From: DATBGO01 sp050011895
Lineage (GTDB): Bacteria > Actinomycetota > Actinomycetes > Streptosporangiales > Streptosporangiaceae
Direction: 5' to 3'
Length of the DNA stretch: 64,000 nucleotides
Assembly: GCA_050011895.1 (NCBI GenBank)
Contig: JBEKIF010000014.1
Span: 1-64,000, forward strand
Numbering within the stretch: the first letter of the stretch is position 1; each line of letters starts with the position of its first letter. Position numbers and translations under genes: made by a program. The notes below the pieces were generated by a model. The model saw nothing but the letters and a program-made list of their open reading frames with translations, was not told the origin of the DNA and made no database searches. This document shows, in pieces, positions 50,321 to 59,918 of the stretch.

Positions 50321-52315
50321 CTAAATCGGCCGGTACCTGTTGCCGCGGATTATGTTCGCATGGCCCCTGTTAACGAGCGGGAGACCAGTGTTCGGCAGCG
50401 ACCGGCCGATCCGGTTAAGCCCGATGTGGTTATTAACCACGCGGTTGCCCCGGCTGCCCGCTCGCAGCGCCACGCCGTTTCCGGTATTACCACTGATCAG
50501 ATTGAACGGCTTCGCGCGGCTAGCCCCGATGGAATTGCGGTACGCCGTACCGGCGATCAGAACCCCGCCCCGCCCGTTGCCCAGCGCGCCCAGGCCGAAG
50601 ATCTTCGTTCCGATGAAGCTGCCGAAGACCCGGTTGCCATGCGCCCTGCCTATTATGGCCAGCCCGTACCCCTTGTTCCCGGAGAACGTGTCCTGCGGAA
50701 TCACCGAGCGCCGCGTGCCGCCGATGACGTTGTCGTGCGCGGTGCCGTCGATCAGGACACCGTCGCCCCCGTTGGGCAGCGCGGCTCCGCCGTTGGTGGT
50801 CAGGCCGGCGATGTCGGGGTCGATCGTCACTCCCGAGGCGTTGCCCGCCAGCTCGATCCCGTTCTCCCGGTTCCCGGAGAAAACGTTCGTCCTGGCCAGG
50901 TTGTCGCCCCCGGTCGACGTGATGAGCAGGCCGTCCCGGCCGTTGGGCGCGGCGCCCTTGAAGGCCTGCAGGCCGCCAAAGGTATTGAACGTGACGAACC
51001 CCGTCGCCCGCCCGGCCACTTCGATGCCGTTGCGCCCGTTGCCCGCGGAGACGTTCCCCAGCGGGATCACCCCGCCCACCTGAGTGTTCGCCGAGGAACC
51101 GTCCACCCGGATGCCATCCAGCCGGTTACGCACGATGGCGGTGTTGTTGGCGCCGATGCCGAAGAAGTTCCCCTGGACAAGCACGTCGTTCGAGTCGGTG
51201 ACCCGCAGGCCGTCCTGGCCGTTGCCGGACAGGACGTTGTAGTAGACGAACGGGTTATTGACGAACTTGCAGCCGGTCAGCGAGTTGCGGCCGGCCCGCC
51301 TGATCCATACGCCGTCGCCGGCGTTGCCGATCGCGGCGTCGCCGTCAGCCGTCGTCCCGACGAAGTTGCCGTTCAGGACGTTGCCGCGCGAGCCGGCGGC
51401 GATCAGTACGCCGTCCCCGGCGTTGCCCGATATCAGGTTGCCCAGCGGGGGCACGACGAAGACCGGGGTGACCGTGCCCTTGCTGCCGGTCGGGTTGTTC
51501 GCCTGGCCCGTGGCGGTGTCGGTGAATTCGGTTCCGCCGATCTCGTTGCGGTCTGATCGGGCAGTGATCCTCATGCCGTCACCGCCGTTGGCGATGCGTG
51601 ACGTGCCGGCCGCGTTCGTCCCGATCCGGTTGGCTACCACGGTGTTGCCCGACGACCCGTCCAGCACGATGCCGCTTCCCGAGTTTCCCGAGATCACGTT
51701 CGCGACGACACCAGCAGCGCCCGAGTCGTTCAGCCCGATGACGTTCTTCCTGGACCTCGCCGACACGTAGACGCCGTCGCCATGGTTGCCGGATGCCGTG
51801 CCGTGCAGGTTCAGGCCGATGTAGTTGTCGTTGAGCGTGATGAAGCCGTCGTTCAGCGTCACCCCGTCGCCGCCGGCGTCGTCCACCGCGACACCGAGGA
51901 GCTGCGCACCGCGCGAGCCTGCCGCGAAACGCAGGCCAGCGTGGCCGTGGCAGTCAATTTCAAGCACCGGGGGCCCGCCGCTGACATAGCCGGGCGCCGA
52001 CGTTGCGTTAATTGTCACTTTTCTTGAGATAGCAGGCAGGCGGCGGGCGAGGGTGATAGTCCCGGCTACCCGGAAGTTGATGAGCGTGGACATTCCCGGC
52101 GGCCTCGCGTCGGCCGCCCTGATCGCCCGCCTGAGCGAGCCCGTACCGGAGTTCGCGAGGTTCGTCACCACGATGGTCCGCGAGTATGCCGGGGCGCGGC
52201 CTGCGGTCCGGGCGGCCTGCGCCGCTGCTGCCGCGGCGGCCGGGCCAGCGGCGGCGGTGCACGCGCCGGCGGCAATGCAGGCGGCGGCAGCCACCAGGGA
52301 CGGGATTCGCCGCAT
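50321..52315 (-). CDS. secreted right-handed parallel beta-helix protein
   Basis: A 664-residue exported protein. The Ala-rich signal peptide runs to about residue 45. The remainder is a long parallel beta-helix with about 20-24-residue rungs, each carrying N-x-I/V-x-G-N or GDGV/GNGI turns (for example NGGDGMRITARSDRNEIGG, GNAGDGVLIAAGSRGNVLNG). The cap begins with TIVVTNLANSGTGSLRRAIR, a phrase typical of this secreted class (CSLREAI-like). No catalytic triad was recognised, so it may be an adhesin or carbohydrate-binding protein. Regular repeat codon use means slippage could vary its length. Confidence 0.88.
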   Translation of the reverse strand: MRRIPSLVAAAACIAAGACTAAAGPAAAAAAAQAARTAGRAPAYSRTIVVTNLANSGTGSLRRAIRAADARPPGMSTLINFRVAGTITLARRLPAISRKVTINATSAPGYVSGGPPVLEIDCHGHAGLRFAAGSRGAQLLGVAVDDAGGDGVTLNDGFITLNDNYIGLNLHGTASGNHGDGVYVSARSRKNVIGLNDSGAAGVVANVISGNSGSGIVLDGSSGNTVVANRIGTNAAGTSRIANGGDGMRITARSDRNEIGGTEFTDTATGQANNPTGSKGTVTPVFVVPPLGNLISGNAGDGVLIAAGSRGNVLNGNFVGTTADGDAAIGNAGDGVWIRRAGRNSLTGCKFVNNPFVYYNVLSGNGQDGLRVTDSNDVLVQGNFFGIGANNTAIVRNRLDGIRVDGSSANTQVGGVIPLGNVSAGNGRNGIEVAGRATGFVTFNTFGGLQAFKGAAPNGRDGLLITSTGGDNLARTNVFSGNRENGIELAGNASGVTIDPDIAGLTTNGGAALPNGGDGVLIDGTAHDNVIGGTRRSVIPQDTFSGNKGYGLAIIGRAHGNRVFGSFIGTKIFGLGALGNGRGGVLIAGTAYRNSIGASRAKPFNLISGNTGNGVALRAGSRGNRVVNNHIGLNRIGRSLPNTGLPLVNRGHANIIRGNRYRPI

Positions 52316-52636
52316 GGAATTACCTCGGGTTGATAATGCCCGGTGCGGTAACCTCGGGTACGTCGTGAAGGCGAACATTGTTTAGCCCTGCTTCCATAGT
52401 TACGAAACGGCCTTATGCGTCGCCCGCTTAGGCCGTACGCGAGGTAAATAGTGCCGTTGGCGAGACCTACTATTTAGCGAATTCACAGAGTACGCTGCGA
52501 GGGGTAAGTACTAGACGCGGGGTACCACCGGGAGTCGGAAAGATCTGGCCGGCGGACGGTAAACCGGCATGAGCTTTCGTCCAGGTCACGGCGGCGTCGT
52601 GCGTTCCGATGTCAGCACATAGATGGAGGCCGCGCA
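52316..52636. other. intergenic between divergent genes
   Basis: About 320 bp of promoter-containing DNA between the beta-helix gene and the NlpC/P60-like gene. It is relatively AT-rich near 52440-52480, and no small gene is seen. Confidence 0.35.
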
Positions 52637-53125
52637 ATGCCGACCGTAATGGAATACCGACAGGCGATGGTGGATGACTGCAACTGGGCGATCGAGCACC
52701 GGGCTGAGATTCACTACGCCGAGGTCCGGCCGATCCCGCTAAACGTACTTAAGTTCCACGTGCCTTTTACCACGGACTGCTCTGGATTCGTTACCCTCAT
52801 GGCTAAGTGGAGCGGCAACCCGGACCCGAACGGTAACGCCTTCGACGGCCAGGGCTACACCGGCACGATGCTGAGCCACCTGCCACACATCCCGTTCCGG
52901 GAAACCTGGCGCGGTGACCTCGCGGTGTTCGGCGCGTACCCGGGCCTGCACGTGGTGGTCTTACTGACGGGCGGCTGCCGCCAGAGTGACCCGCCGGTGG
53001 CATCACACGGCGGGGCGGGCGATCCCAATCGCTACCTGCTGTCCGATGCGCTCGGCTACTTCGGCGCCGACTGCCCGGTCGCCTATCTGCGCCTGAGATC
53101 CAATAACGTCGGCAGCCCGGACTAG
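52637..53125 (+). CDS. NlpC/P60-like cysteine peptidase
   Basis: A 162-residue protein with the circularly arranged papain-like signature: the nucleophile in FTTDCSGFVTLMAKWSG, a GDLAVFGAYPGLHVVVLL strand with the His, and a polar third position in SHGGAGDPNRY. These proteins cut peptidoglycan stem peptides. The absence of a signal peptide suggests a phage or tail-associated relative, or a toxin-like enzyme. GGAGG precedes ATG 52637. The helicase gene begins 9 bp after its stop. Confidence 0.7.
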   Translation: MPTVMEYRQAMVDDCNWAIEHRAEIHYAEVRPIPLNVLKFHVPFTTDCSGFVTLMAKWSGNPDPNGNAFDGQGYTGTMLSHLPHIPFRETWRGDLAVFGAYPGLHVVVLLTGGCRQSDPPVASHGGAGDPNRYLLSDALGYFGADCPVAYLRLRSNNVGSPD

Positions 53126-53134
53126 TGTGAACAG

Positions 53135-56100
53135 GTGCTCGAATCGTTCCACCCTGCGGTCGCGGCCTGGTTCGCCCGGCGATTCCCGGACGGCCCGACC
53201 GCGCCGCAGGCGCAGGGCTGGACGGAGATCGCGGCGGGCCGGCACACGCTGATCGCCGCGCCGACCGGCTCAGGGAAGACGCTGGCCGCGTTCCTGGTGT
53301 GCATCGACCGGATGTACCGCGCGCACGAGGCGGCTGGCCAGCTGGGCGCGGACCCGGGCGGCGGGTCTCGGGCGCCTGATGCGGGCACGGAACCGGGCGC
53401 CGGCCCCGGGCCGCCCGCGGGTAGCCCGGATCCGCCCGCAGGCCCGCAGGTGGTCTACGTATCGCCGCTGAAGGCGCTGGCCGTTGACATCTGGCAGAAC
53501 CTGGACCGGCCGCTGCGCGAGATCGCCGAGACCGCAGCTGGCCTGGGGCTGAGCGCACCGGACATCCGGGTCGCTGTGCGGACGGGGGACACGGCCGCGG
53601 CCGAGCGGGCCGCGATGCTCAAGCGCCCGCCGGATTTCCTGATCACCACCCCGGAGTCGCTGTACCTGCTGGTCACCGCGGAGCGGGCCCGGGCGATGCT
53701 GGCACCGGCCACCGCGGTGATCGTCGATGAGATCCACGCGGTCGCGGCAAACAAGCGCGGCTCCCACCTGGCGCTGACGCTGGAGCGGCTTGAGCACCTG
53801 ACGGCCGGGCCGGTGCAGCGGATCGGGCTGTCAGCGACCCAGCAGCCCATCCAGAAGGTCGCCCGGCTGCTGGTCGGCGCGGGCCCGGACCGCTCGGCCG
53901 CGGACGGCTCGCCGCACTGCGCGATCGTGGATACCGGGCACCGCCGCGATCTCGACCTGGCCCTCGAGCTGCCCGACGACGAGCTCGGCGCGGTTGCCTC
54001 GGCCGAGCAGCTGGATGAGATCCTGGACCTGATCGCGGCTCATGTGCTCGAGCACCGGACCACGCTGGTGTTCGTCAACACCCGGCGGCTGGCCGAGCGG
54101 GTCGCGCATCAGCTGGGTGAGCGGCTCGGCGAGGACCAGGTCGCCGCGCATCACGGCAGCCTGTCGGCCGGCCGGCGGCAGCGGGTGGAGTCCCGGCTGC
54201 GGTCGGGTGACCTGCGGGCGCTGGTCGCGACCGCGTCGCTGGAACTGGGCATCGACATCGGGCCGGTCGAGCTGGTCTGCCAGATCGGCTCGCCGCGTAG
54301 TTTCGCGACCTTGCTGCAGCGCGTCGGCCGGTCCAACCACACGCGCGGCGGGATACCGTCCGGGCGGCTGTACCCGACCTCCCGCGATGAGCTGGTCGAA
54401 TGCGCCGCGCTGCTGCGCGGGGCGCGGTCCGGGCGGCTGGACGCACTGCAGGTCCCGGCCGGCCCGCTGGACATCCTCGCCCAGCAGCTGGTCGCCGAGT
54501 GCGCGGCCGCCGACTGGGCCGAAGACGAACTCCTGACGCTGTTCCGGCGGGCGGCCCCCTTCGCGGAGCTGACTGCCGACGATTTCGCTGAGGTCGCCGA
54601 GCTGGTTTCGGAGGGGATTTCAACGGGTCGCGGGCGCCGGGCTGCCTACCTGCACCGGGATCAGGTCGGCGGGCGGCTTCGAGGACGCCGCGGAGCCCGG
54701 CTCGCCGCGCTCACCTCAGGCGGGGCAATCCCGGAGCTCGGGGACTTCCGGGTGCTGGCCGAGCCGGACGGGACCCTGGTCGGGACCGTGAACGAGGACT
54801 GGGCGATCGAGTCGATGGCCGGGGACGTGTTCCTGCTCGGCACGACGTCCTGGCGGATCCGGCGGGTGGAGCCGGGCATCGTCCGGGTCGAGGACGCCCG
54901 CGGCGCGCCGCCGTCGGTGCCGTTCTGGCTCGGCGAGGCACCCGGCCGCACGATGGAGCTGTCGGAGGAGGTCTGCGCGATCCGCAAGGCCGTCGCGGAG
55001 CGGCTGGCCGACGGCCGGCCGGCCGAGGCGGTGCGCTGGCTGGAGGACGAGTGCGGTCTTGGCGCCGATGCCGCCGAGACGATCGTGGCCTACCTGGCGG
55101 CGGGGCTCGCGCAGCTCGGGGTGCTGCCCGACATGGACACGATCGTGCTGGAGCGCTTCTTCGACGAGGCCGGGGGCATGCAGCTGGTCGGGCACGCCCC
55201 GTTCGGTGCCCGGCTGAACCGGGCGCTCGGGCTGGCGCTGCGCAAGCGGTTCTGCGTCACCTTCGACTTCGAGCTCCAGGCCGCCGCCAGCGACGACGCG
55301 ATCCTGCTGTCGCTCGGGCCGCAGCACAGCTTCCCGCTGGAGCAGGTGCCGAAGTTCCTAGTGTCGCGGACCGTCGAGGATGTCGTCCGCCAGGCGGTGC
55401 TCACCTCGCCGATGTTCGCCTCCCGGTGGCGGTGGAACCTGAACCGGTCGCTGGCCGTGCTCCGGATGCGCGGCGGGAAGAAGAACCCGCCGGCGATCCA
55501 GCGGATGGAAGCCGACGACATCATGGCGGCCGTGTTCCCGACGCTGGCCGCCTGCCAGGAAAATGTGGCACCGGGCCCGCTGGAGATCCCCGACCACCCG
55601 ATCGTCCGGCAGACACTGGACGACTGCCTGCGCGAGGCCATGGACATCGACGGTCTCAGGGAGCTTCTCGCCCAGATCGAATCCGGGCGGGTCAACGTGG
55701 TCGTGCGGGACACCACCGAGCCGTCGGTGCTCGCCCACGAAATTCTGAATGGGCGGCCGTTCACCTTCCTGGACGACGCCCCGCTGGAGGAACGCCGCAG
55801 CCGGGCGGTCCCGCTGCGCCGCGGGCTGCCGGTCGAGGCCCATGAGCTCGGCAAGCTCGACCCGGAGGCGATCGAGCAGGTGGCGGCGCAGGTCCGCCCC
55901 GACCCGCGGGACGCCGACGAACTGCACGACCTGCTGATGACCGTGGTCGCGCAGCGCCCCGTGCCGGGCTGGCAGCCGCTGTTCGACTCCCTGGTCGCCG
56001 CCCGCCGGGCTGTCACCGTCCGCCCGGCCGTCACTCCCGGCGCTCCGGTCGTCGCCGCTCCGCCAGTCGCTGCCGCACCTCCGGTTGCCGCCCCTGCGGT

Positions 56101-57778
56101 CACCGTCCGCGCGCCGGCCGGTGAACTGTGGGCGGCGGTAGAACGCCGGCCCGCCGTGGAAGTGCTCTTCCCCGACGCCGGGATCGTGCCCGACCACCCG
56201 TGCCCGGTCCCGGGCGGCCCGCCCGACGAGGACACCGCGGCCGCGGACATGCTCCGCGGCCACCTCGAATGCCGGGGCCCGTCCACGACCACGGACCTGA
56301 GCGAGGCGACCGGCCTACCGGAGGCGATCGTGGTGCGCGGGCTGGCCCGGCTGGAAGCCGAGGGCTTCGCGATCCGCGGCGAGTTCTCCGCGCCCGGCGC
56401 CGGGGAGTACTGCGCCCGGCGGCTGCTGGCCCGGATCCACGTCTATACCCGGCAGCGGTTGCGACGCGAGATCGAGCCGGTCAGCGCCCAGGACTTCATG
56501 CGATTCCTGCTCCGCTGGCAGCATGTGGCCGCCGGTACCCGGCGCGAGGGCCGGTTCGGCGTGCTGGCCGTCATCGAGCAGCTGCAGGGCTTCGAGCTCG
56601 CTGCAGGCGTCTGGGAGAGCGCGGTGCTAGCCGGGCGGGTGGAAGGTTACCGGCGGGAGTGGCTCGATGAGCTGTGCTTGTCCGGGCAGGTCGCCTGGGG
56701 CCGGCTCAGCATCCGCGACAGCCAATCCGATTCCCCGCCGAGCCGCGACGATCAGGGCGGTCCGGGCCCAGGGCGCGACGGCCAGCCCTATCCCGGCCCA
56801 GGGCGCGGCAGCCAGGCCGATCTGGCTCCACGGCGCGACGGCCAGCCCTATCCCGGCCCAGGGCGCGGCAGCCAGGCCGATCTGGCTCCACGGCGCAACG
56901 GCCAGCCCTATCCCGAACCGAGCCGCGATGGGCAGCCCAGCTTCGGCACGCGTCGCAGCGGGCTGACCCCGTCCCGGGCCACGCCGATCACGCTTACCAT
57001 CCGCGACGACCTCCCCTGGCTACTTGCCGCGGCCCGCGGTGACCTTCAGCCTGCCGAACCGGGCCCTGGCCGGACCCGCGACATCCTCGACGCGCTCGCC
57101 CGGCATGGCGCCCTGTTCCGCCCCGACCTCGCCTCGCTCAGCGGCCGCCTGCCCTACGAAGTCGAAGAAGCCCTGTGGGACGGCGTGGCCCGCGGGCTGG
57201 TCACCGCTGACGGCTTCCGCGCGGTGCGATCGTTGCTCCGGCGCGGCGGCCGCGACAATGCCTTTGGGCGGCGCGGGCTGCGTCACGGCCTGCGCGGCTC
57301 CGGCCGTTCGGCCGGAAGCTCCGGCGGCTCGGCAGGCCGGTGGTCGCTGCTCCCCGCCCCCGCCGCCGCGCCCGACCGTGACGAGCTGGCCGAGGCGATC
57401 GCCGAGCAACTCGTGGCCCGCTGGGGCGTGATCTTCCGGGACCTGGCTGCCCGGGAGCACCTCACCGTCCCCTGGCGCGAGATCCTCTGGGCGCTGCGCC
57501 GGATGGAAGCCCGCGGGACCATCCGCGGCGGCCGGTTCGTCACCGGCTTCAGCGGCGAGCAGTTCGCCCACCTCGACGCCTTGGACGTGCTCCGCTCCGT
57601 CCGCAAGCAGCCCCGCGCTGGCGAGCAGGTCACCATCTCCGCGGCCGACCCGCTCAACCTCACCGGCGTCGTGCTCCCCGGCCCGCGAATCCCCGCCGTC
57701 GGTGCCAACACCGTGGCCTATGTCGACGGAGCCATCCCGCCCGCCGGCACCGCCGAGCCCGGCAGCGAACCTGCCTGA
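53135..57778 (+). CDS. lhr: Lhr-family superfamily 2 ATP-dependent helicase
   Basis: A 1547-residue large helicase-related protein. The ATPase core is near the N-terminus: Walker A APTGSGKT (42-49), DEIH in VIVDEIHAVAANKRGSHLA, SAT in GLSATQQPIQ, and motifs V and VI in GIDIGPVELVCQIG and LLQRVGRSNHT. Winged-helix and Lhr-specific domains follow, and a long C-terminal region (Lhr-CTD) completes the length typical of actinobacterial Lhr. It translocates on single-stranded DNA and is linked to repair. Residues 1213-1255 are a Pro/Gly/Arg linker of 20-residue tandem repeats. The start is GTG 53135. Confidence 0.93.
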   Translation: MLESFHPAVAAWFARRFPDGPTAPQAQGWTEIAAGRHTLIAAPTGSGKTLAAFLVCIDRMYRAHEAAGQLGADPGGGSRAPDAGTEPGAGPGPPAGSPDPPAGPQVVYVSPLKALAVDIWQNLDRPLREIAETAAGLGLSAPDIRVAVRTGDTAAAERAAMLKRPPDFLITTPESLYLLVTAERARAMLAPATAVIVDEIHAVAANKRGSHLALTLERLEHLTAGPVQRIGLSATQQPIQKVARLLVGAGPDRSAADGSPHCAIVDTGHRRDLDLALELPDDELGAVASAEQLDEILDLIAAHVLEHRTTLVFVNTRRLAERVAHQLGERLGEDQVAAHHGSLSAGRRQRVESRLRSGDLRALVATASLELGIDIGPVELVCQIGSPRSFATLLQRVGRSNHTRGGIPSGRLYPTSRDELVECAALLRGARSGRLDALQVPAGPLDILAQQLVAECAAADWAEDELLTLFRRAAPFAELTADDFAEVAELVSEGISTGRGRRAAYLHRDQVGGRLRGRRGARLAALTSGGAIPELGDFRVLAEPDGTLVGTVNEDWAIESMAGDVFLLGTTSWRIRRVEPGIVRVEDARGAPPSVPFWLGEAPGRTMELSEEVCAIRKAVAERLADGRPAEAVRWLEDECGLGADAAETIVAYLAAGLAQLGVLPDMDTIVLERFFDEAGGMQLVGHAPFGARLNRALGLALRKRFCVTFDFELQAAASDDAILLSLGPQHSFPLEQVPKFLVSRTVEDVVRQAVLTSPMFASRWRWNLNRSLAVLRMRGGKKNPPAIQRMEADDIMAAVFPTLAACQENVAPGPLEIPDHPIVRQTLDDCLREAMDIDGLRELLAQIESGRVNVVVRDTTEPSVLAHEILNGRPFTFLDDAPLEERRSRAVPLRRGLPVEAHELGKLDPEAIEQVAAQVRPDPRDADELHDLLMTVVAQRPVPGWQPLFDSLVAARRAVTVRPAVTPGAPVVAAPPVAAAPPVAAPAVTVRAPAGELWAAVERRPAVEVLFPDAGIVPDHPCPVPGGPPDEDTAAADMLRGHLECRGPSTTTDLSEATGLPEAIVVRGLARLEAEGFAIRGEFSAPGAGEYCARRLLARIHVYTRQRLRREIEPVSAQDFMRFLLRWQHVAAGTRREGRFGVLAVIEQLQGFELAAGVWESAVLAGRVEGYRREWLDELCLSGQVAWGRLSIRDSQSDSPPSRDDQGGPGPGRDGQPYPGPGRGSQADLAPRRDGQPYPGPGRGSQADLAPRRNGQPYPEPSRDGQPSFGTRRSGLTPSRATPITLTIRDDLPWLLAAARGDLQPAEPGPGRTRDILDALARHGALFRPDLASLSGRLPYEVEEALWDGVARGLVTADGFRAVRSLLRRGGRDNAFGRRGLRHGLRGSGRSAGSSGGSAGRWSLLPAPAAAPDRDELAEAIAEQLVARWGVIFRDLAAREHLTVPWREILWALRRMEARGTIRGGRFVTGFSGEQFAHLDALDVLRSVRKQPRAGEQVTISAADPLNLTGVVLPGPRIPAVGANTVAYVDGAIPPAGTAEPGSEPA
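56772..56910 (+). repeat. 60-bp tandem repeat within lhr
   Basis: A 60-bp unit coding for a 20-residue DGQPYPGPGRGSQADLAPRR-type module is present in two full and one partial copy, in frame, inside the C-terminal linker of Lhr. A third, diverged copy follows. Confidence 0.9.
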
Positions 57779-57834
57779 CCAGCCAACTGCTCCACCCAGG
57801 TTGCCGGTATAGAAAGGCACCGACACAAGCATGC

Positions 57835-58050
57835 TTATGATTCGGGCATAGCCGAGTCGAACTCCCCACTGCGCACGCCCGATAGAAAGGCGGCCCACTC
57901 CGAGTGCGTAAACGACAGGACAGGCCCTGACAGTTCTTTTGAGTTGCGCAGCAGTATCGACTCCTCTCCGAAGGCCACCTCAACGCAATTACTACTAGCG
58001 GACGCCATGCTTTTCCGCCATACAATACGGGCCCGGTCCGGGTCGGCCAC
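57835..58050 (-). CDS. DUF397 domain protein
   Basis: A 71-residue DUF397 protein: WRKSMASASSNCVEVAFG, then ILLRNSKELSGPVLSF, then THSEWAAFLSGVRSGEFDSA. The usual C-x-x-S-G-C near the start is reduced to SSNCVEV. AAAGGAGGAGG precedes GTG 58050. It lies 330 bp downstream of a second XRE/DUF5753 gene on the same strand, completing the pair. It is convergent with lhr. Confidence 0.88.
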   Translation of the reverse strand: MADPDRARIVWRKSMASASSNCVEVAFGEESILLRNSKELSGPVLSFTHSEWAAFLSGVRSGEFDSAMPES

Positions 58051-58380
58051 GCTTCCTCCTCCTTTGGGGCAGCCGGGCTCTCCTGTCAGGCGAGCCAATG
58101 GCAGCCACACGTGACACCGCCGCCACGCTAGCCGTCGCAACGGCTGGGCACGGCGGGGCGTGATCCGAGCATTGGGTGGCGGAGATACATGTGAACAACA
58201 CAAGACCGCGCTGGGCATGCGGCTATACCACCCCCCACGCAGGACCAGTGGAAAAGCCAGTGTAGGCGCTATTGGACGATTTGACCACCGTACAGCCAAC
58301 CGCGCAGCCCCGGTCGCCGCCGTCGGCGAGCCCTCACTACTGCCTATGAGACCGAAGAATCCGGGTCCTGTGCCGTCCGG
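58051..58380. other. gap between paired XRE and DUF397 genes
   Basis: An unusually long 330-bp spacer for such a pair (the first pair has 52 bp). It contains no supported gene. It may carry a separate promoter for the DUF397 gene. Confidence 0.4.
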
Positions 58381-59262
58381 TCATGTCATCTCGTCTGCCA
58401 ATTTGGCGAGGTAGGTCAGCGAGCCCTCGGGCCCGAGCGACATCGTACGCAGCTGCTCAAAGGTCTCCCGGTAAGCCAGAATCTCCTCCTCCTCCGGGAC
58501 GTCTCGGCTGATCAAGTCACCGAGGGCGCTTTCCACATACAGCACGTCATCATCAGCCGGATCAGGAAACTCAAGAACCACGAAAGGCCCTTTTATCCCA
58601 GGGTGAACACCCGCGCTGAAGGGTACGACCTCAATCGTCACGTTCGGACTGTCTGCTAGCTCAATTAGCCTGCGGACCTGACGGCGCATGGCGGCCTTGC
58701 CCCCGACGAGGCGGCGGACTACCGCCTCGTCCAGGATGAAGAACAGCAACGGAGAATCGGCTCGGTCCAGCAGTTCCTGGCGCCGCATCCGGAGCTCGAC
58801 CAGAGCGTCCACCCGTTCCGCTGGGTATCGCTCCTCGAGCTGCCGGATGACAGCGCGGGCGTATTCCTCCGTCTGCAGGAGACCCGGAACGAGCAGGGGC
58901 TCGAAATTTCTTCTGATGACTGCGGCACTCTCGTATCCGATCAATTGCAGAAGCCCCTTAGGCGCGACGTCCCGGTACCCGCTCCACCAGGAACGCTCCC
59001 TCGCTGCCCGAGCAAGCATGACAAGCTCGTCTGTCCGGGCCTCATCGACGAGCTTGTAATGGCGAAGAAGAGATTTCAGGTCGTTGGTCGAGATGCCGAC
59101 CGAGCCCGCCTCGATCCGGATGACCTTCGACAGTGACCAGTCCATCGCGGCAGCCACTTGCTCCTGCGTTAGTCCCGCCTCTTGGCGGGCCTTGCGGAGC
59201 TCAGCCCGGAGTCGTCGACGTTGTACCACCGGGCTCGGACCGTCACTATCTCCCACACTCAT
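58381..59262 (-). CDS. XRE-family regulator with DUF5753 domain
   Basis: A 293-residue regulator: HTH (VVQRRRLRAELRKARQEAGL, then TQEQVAAAMDWSLSKVIRIE) and DUF5753 (YESAAVIRRNFEPLLVPGLL, then QTEEYARAVI) ending YRETFEQLRTMSLGPEGSLT. It pairs with the DUF397 gene downstream. The start is between ATG 59262 and GTG 59256; AAGGGG fits the GTG better, since it abuts the ATG. Confidence 0.92.
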   Translation of the reverse strand: MSVGDSDGPSPVVQRRRLRAELRKARQEAGLTQEQVAAAMDWSLSKVIRIEAGSVGISTNDLKSLLRHYKLVDEARTDELVMLARAARERSWWSGYRDVAPKGLLQLIGYESAAVIRRNFEPLLVPGLLQTEEYARAVIRQLEERYPAERVDALVELRMRRQELLDRADSPLLFFILDEAVVRRLVGGKAAMRRQVRRLIELADSPNVTIEVVPFSAGVHPGIKGPFVVLEFPDPADDDVLYVESALGDLISRDVPEEEEILAYRETFEQLRTMSLGPEGSLTYLAKLADEMT

Positions 59263-59611
59263 CCCCTTAGTAAGTGGCAATCCAGACCGGCCTAACTGCC
59301 AGGACGCAGATAGACAGGTTGCATATCACTGTGCGGCAGACAGCCTAGAGCTAACCGAGGCTGAAAGGCCAGGGTCGGAGGTCTTCGGCGGTTCGGGCCT
59401 AGCCGACCGGCGTCGTGACCCGGGCCAGGGTCCACTGGCCAGGGTCCACCGCTGATCCGCACTCCCGCCTCAGGCAGCCGGTCGGTTCCAGCCGGTCCCA
59501 TCCAGCGCCGCCCGCAACCGGTCCGGGACGCAGAAGCGTACGGCAGGGCAGAGTGATAGTTAGCTGTCTGACAGGTGGCTAATTGCATCCTTCCTAAAGG
59601 AGCCAGGCATA
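59263..59611. other. intergenic between divergent genes
   Basis: About 350 bp with the promoters of the XRE gene and the small membrane protein gene. The motif CCAGGGTCCA occurs twice near 59410-59440. No gene is seen. Confidence 0.35.
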
Positions 59612-59896
59612 GTGCATACTGGCATTGAGCCTCCTGGACCTAGGACGGTGCCTGTGCTGATACTGATCTTTCTCGTGGGTGCACTTCTGGGCGTGCTGGT
59701 GGGTGGCATGTTGTGCGTCCGCTACCTTCGCCGCGAGGTTGCGGCCGACATCGGTCCGAGGCTCCGGCGGATGCAGCTCCAGCTCGACAACCTTGAAGCG
59801 GCGATCAACCTGGCCATGCTGACGCGATATGCGGAGCTGGGCGAACGACTCGCGCCGGGCCCGAGCCCCCCGGCTCCCAGGTCTGCTCTCCCCTGA
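59612..59896 (+). CDS. small N-terminally anchored membrane protein
   Basis: A 94-residue protein: one transmembrane helix (VLILIFLVGALLGVLVGGML) then a charged helical, possibly coiled-coil stretch (EVAADIGPRLRRMQLQLDNL, then EAAINLAMLTRYAELGERL) and a Pro-rich tail. It is convergent with the ATPase operon, with a 22-bp gap. The topology resembles small scaffold proteins (DivIVA- or DUF1043-like), but no family was recognised. The start GTG 59612 has AAAGGAG upstream. Confidence 0.55.
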   Translation: MHTGIEPPGPRTVPVLILIFLVGALLGVLVGGMLCVRYLRREVAADIGPRLRRMQLQLDNLEAAINLAMLTRYAELGERLAPGPSPPAPRSALP

Positions 59897-59918
59897 GGGC
59901 TGACTACGGCGGGTGGGG

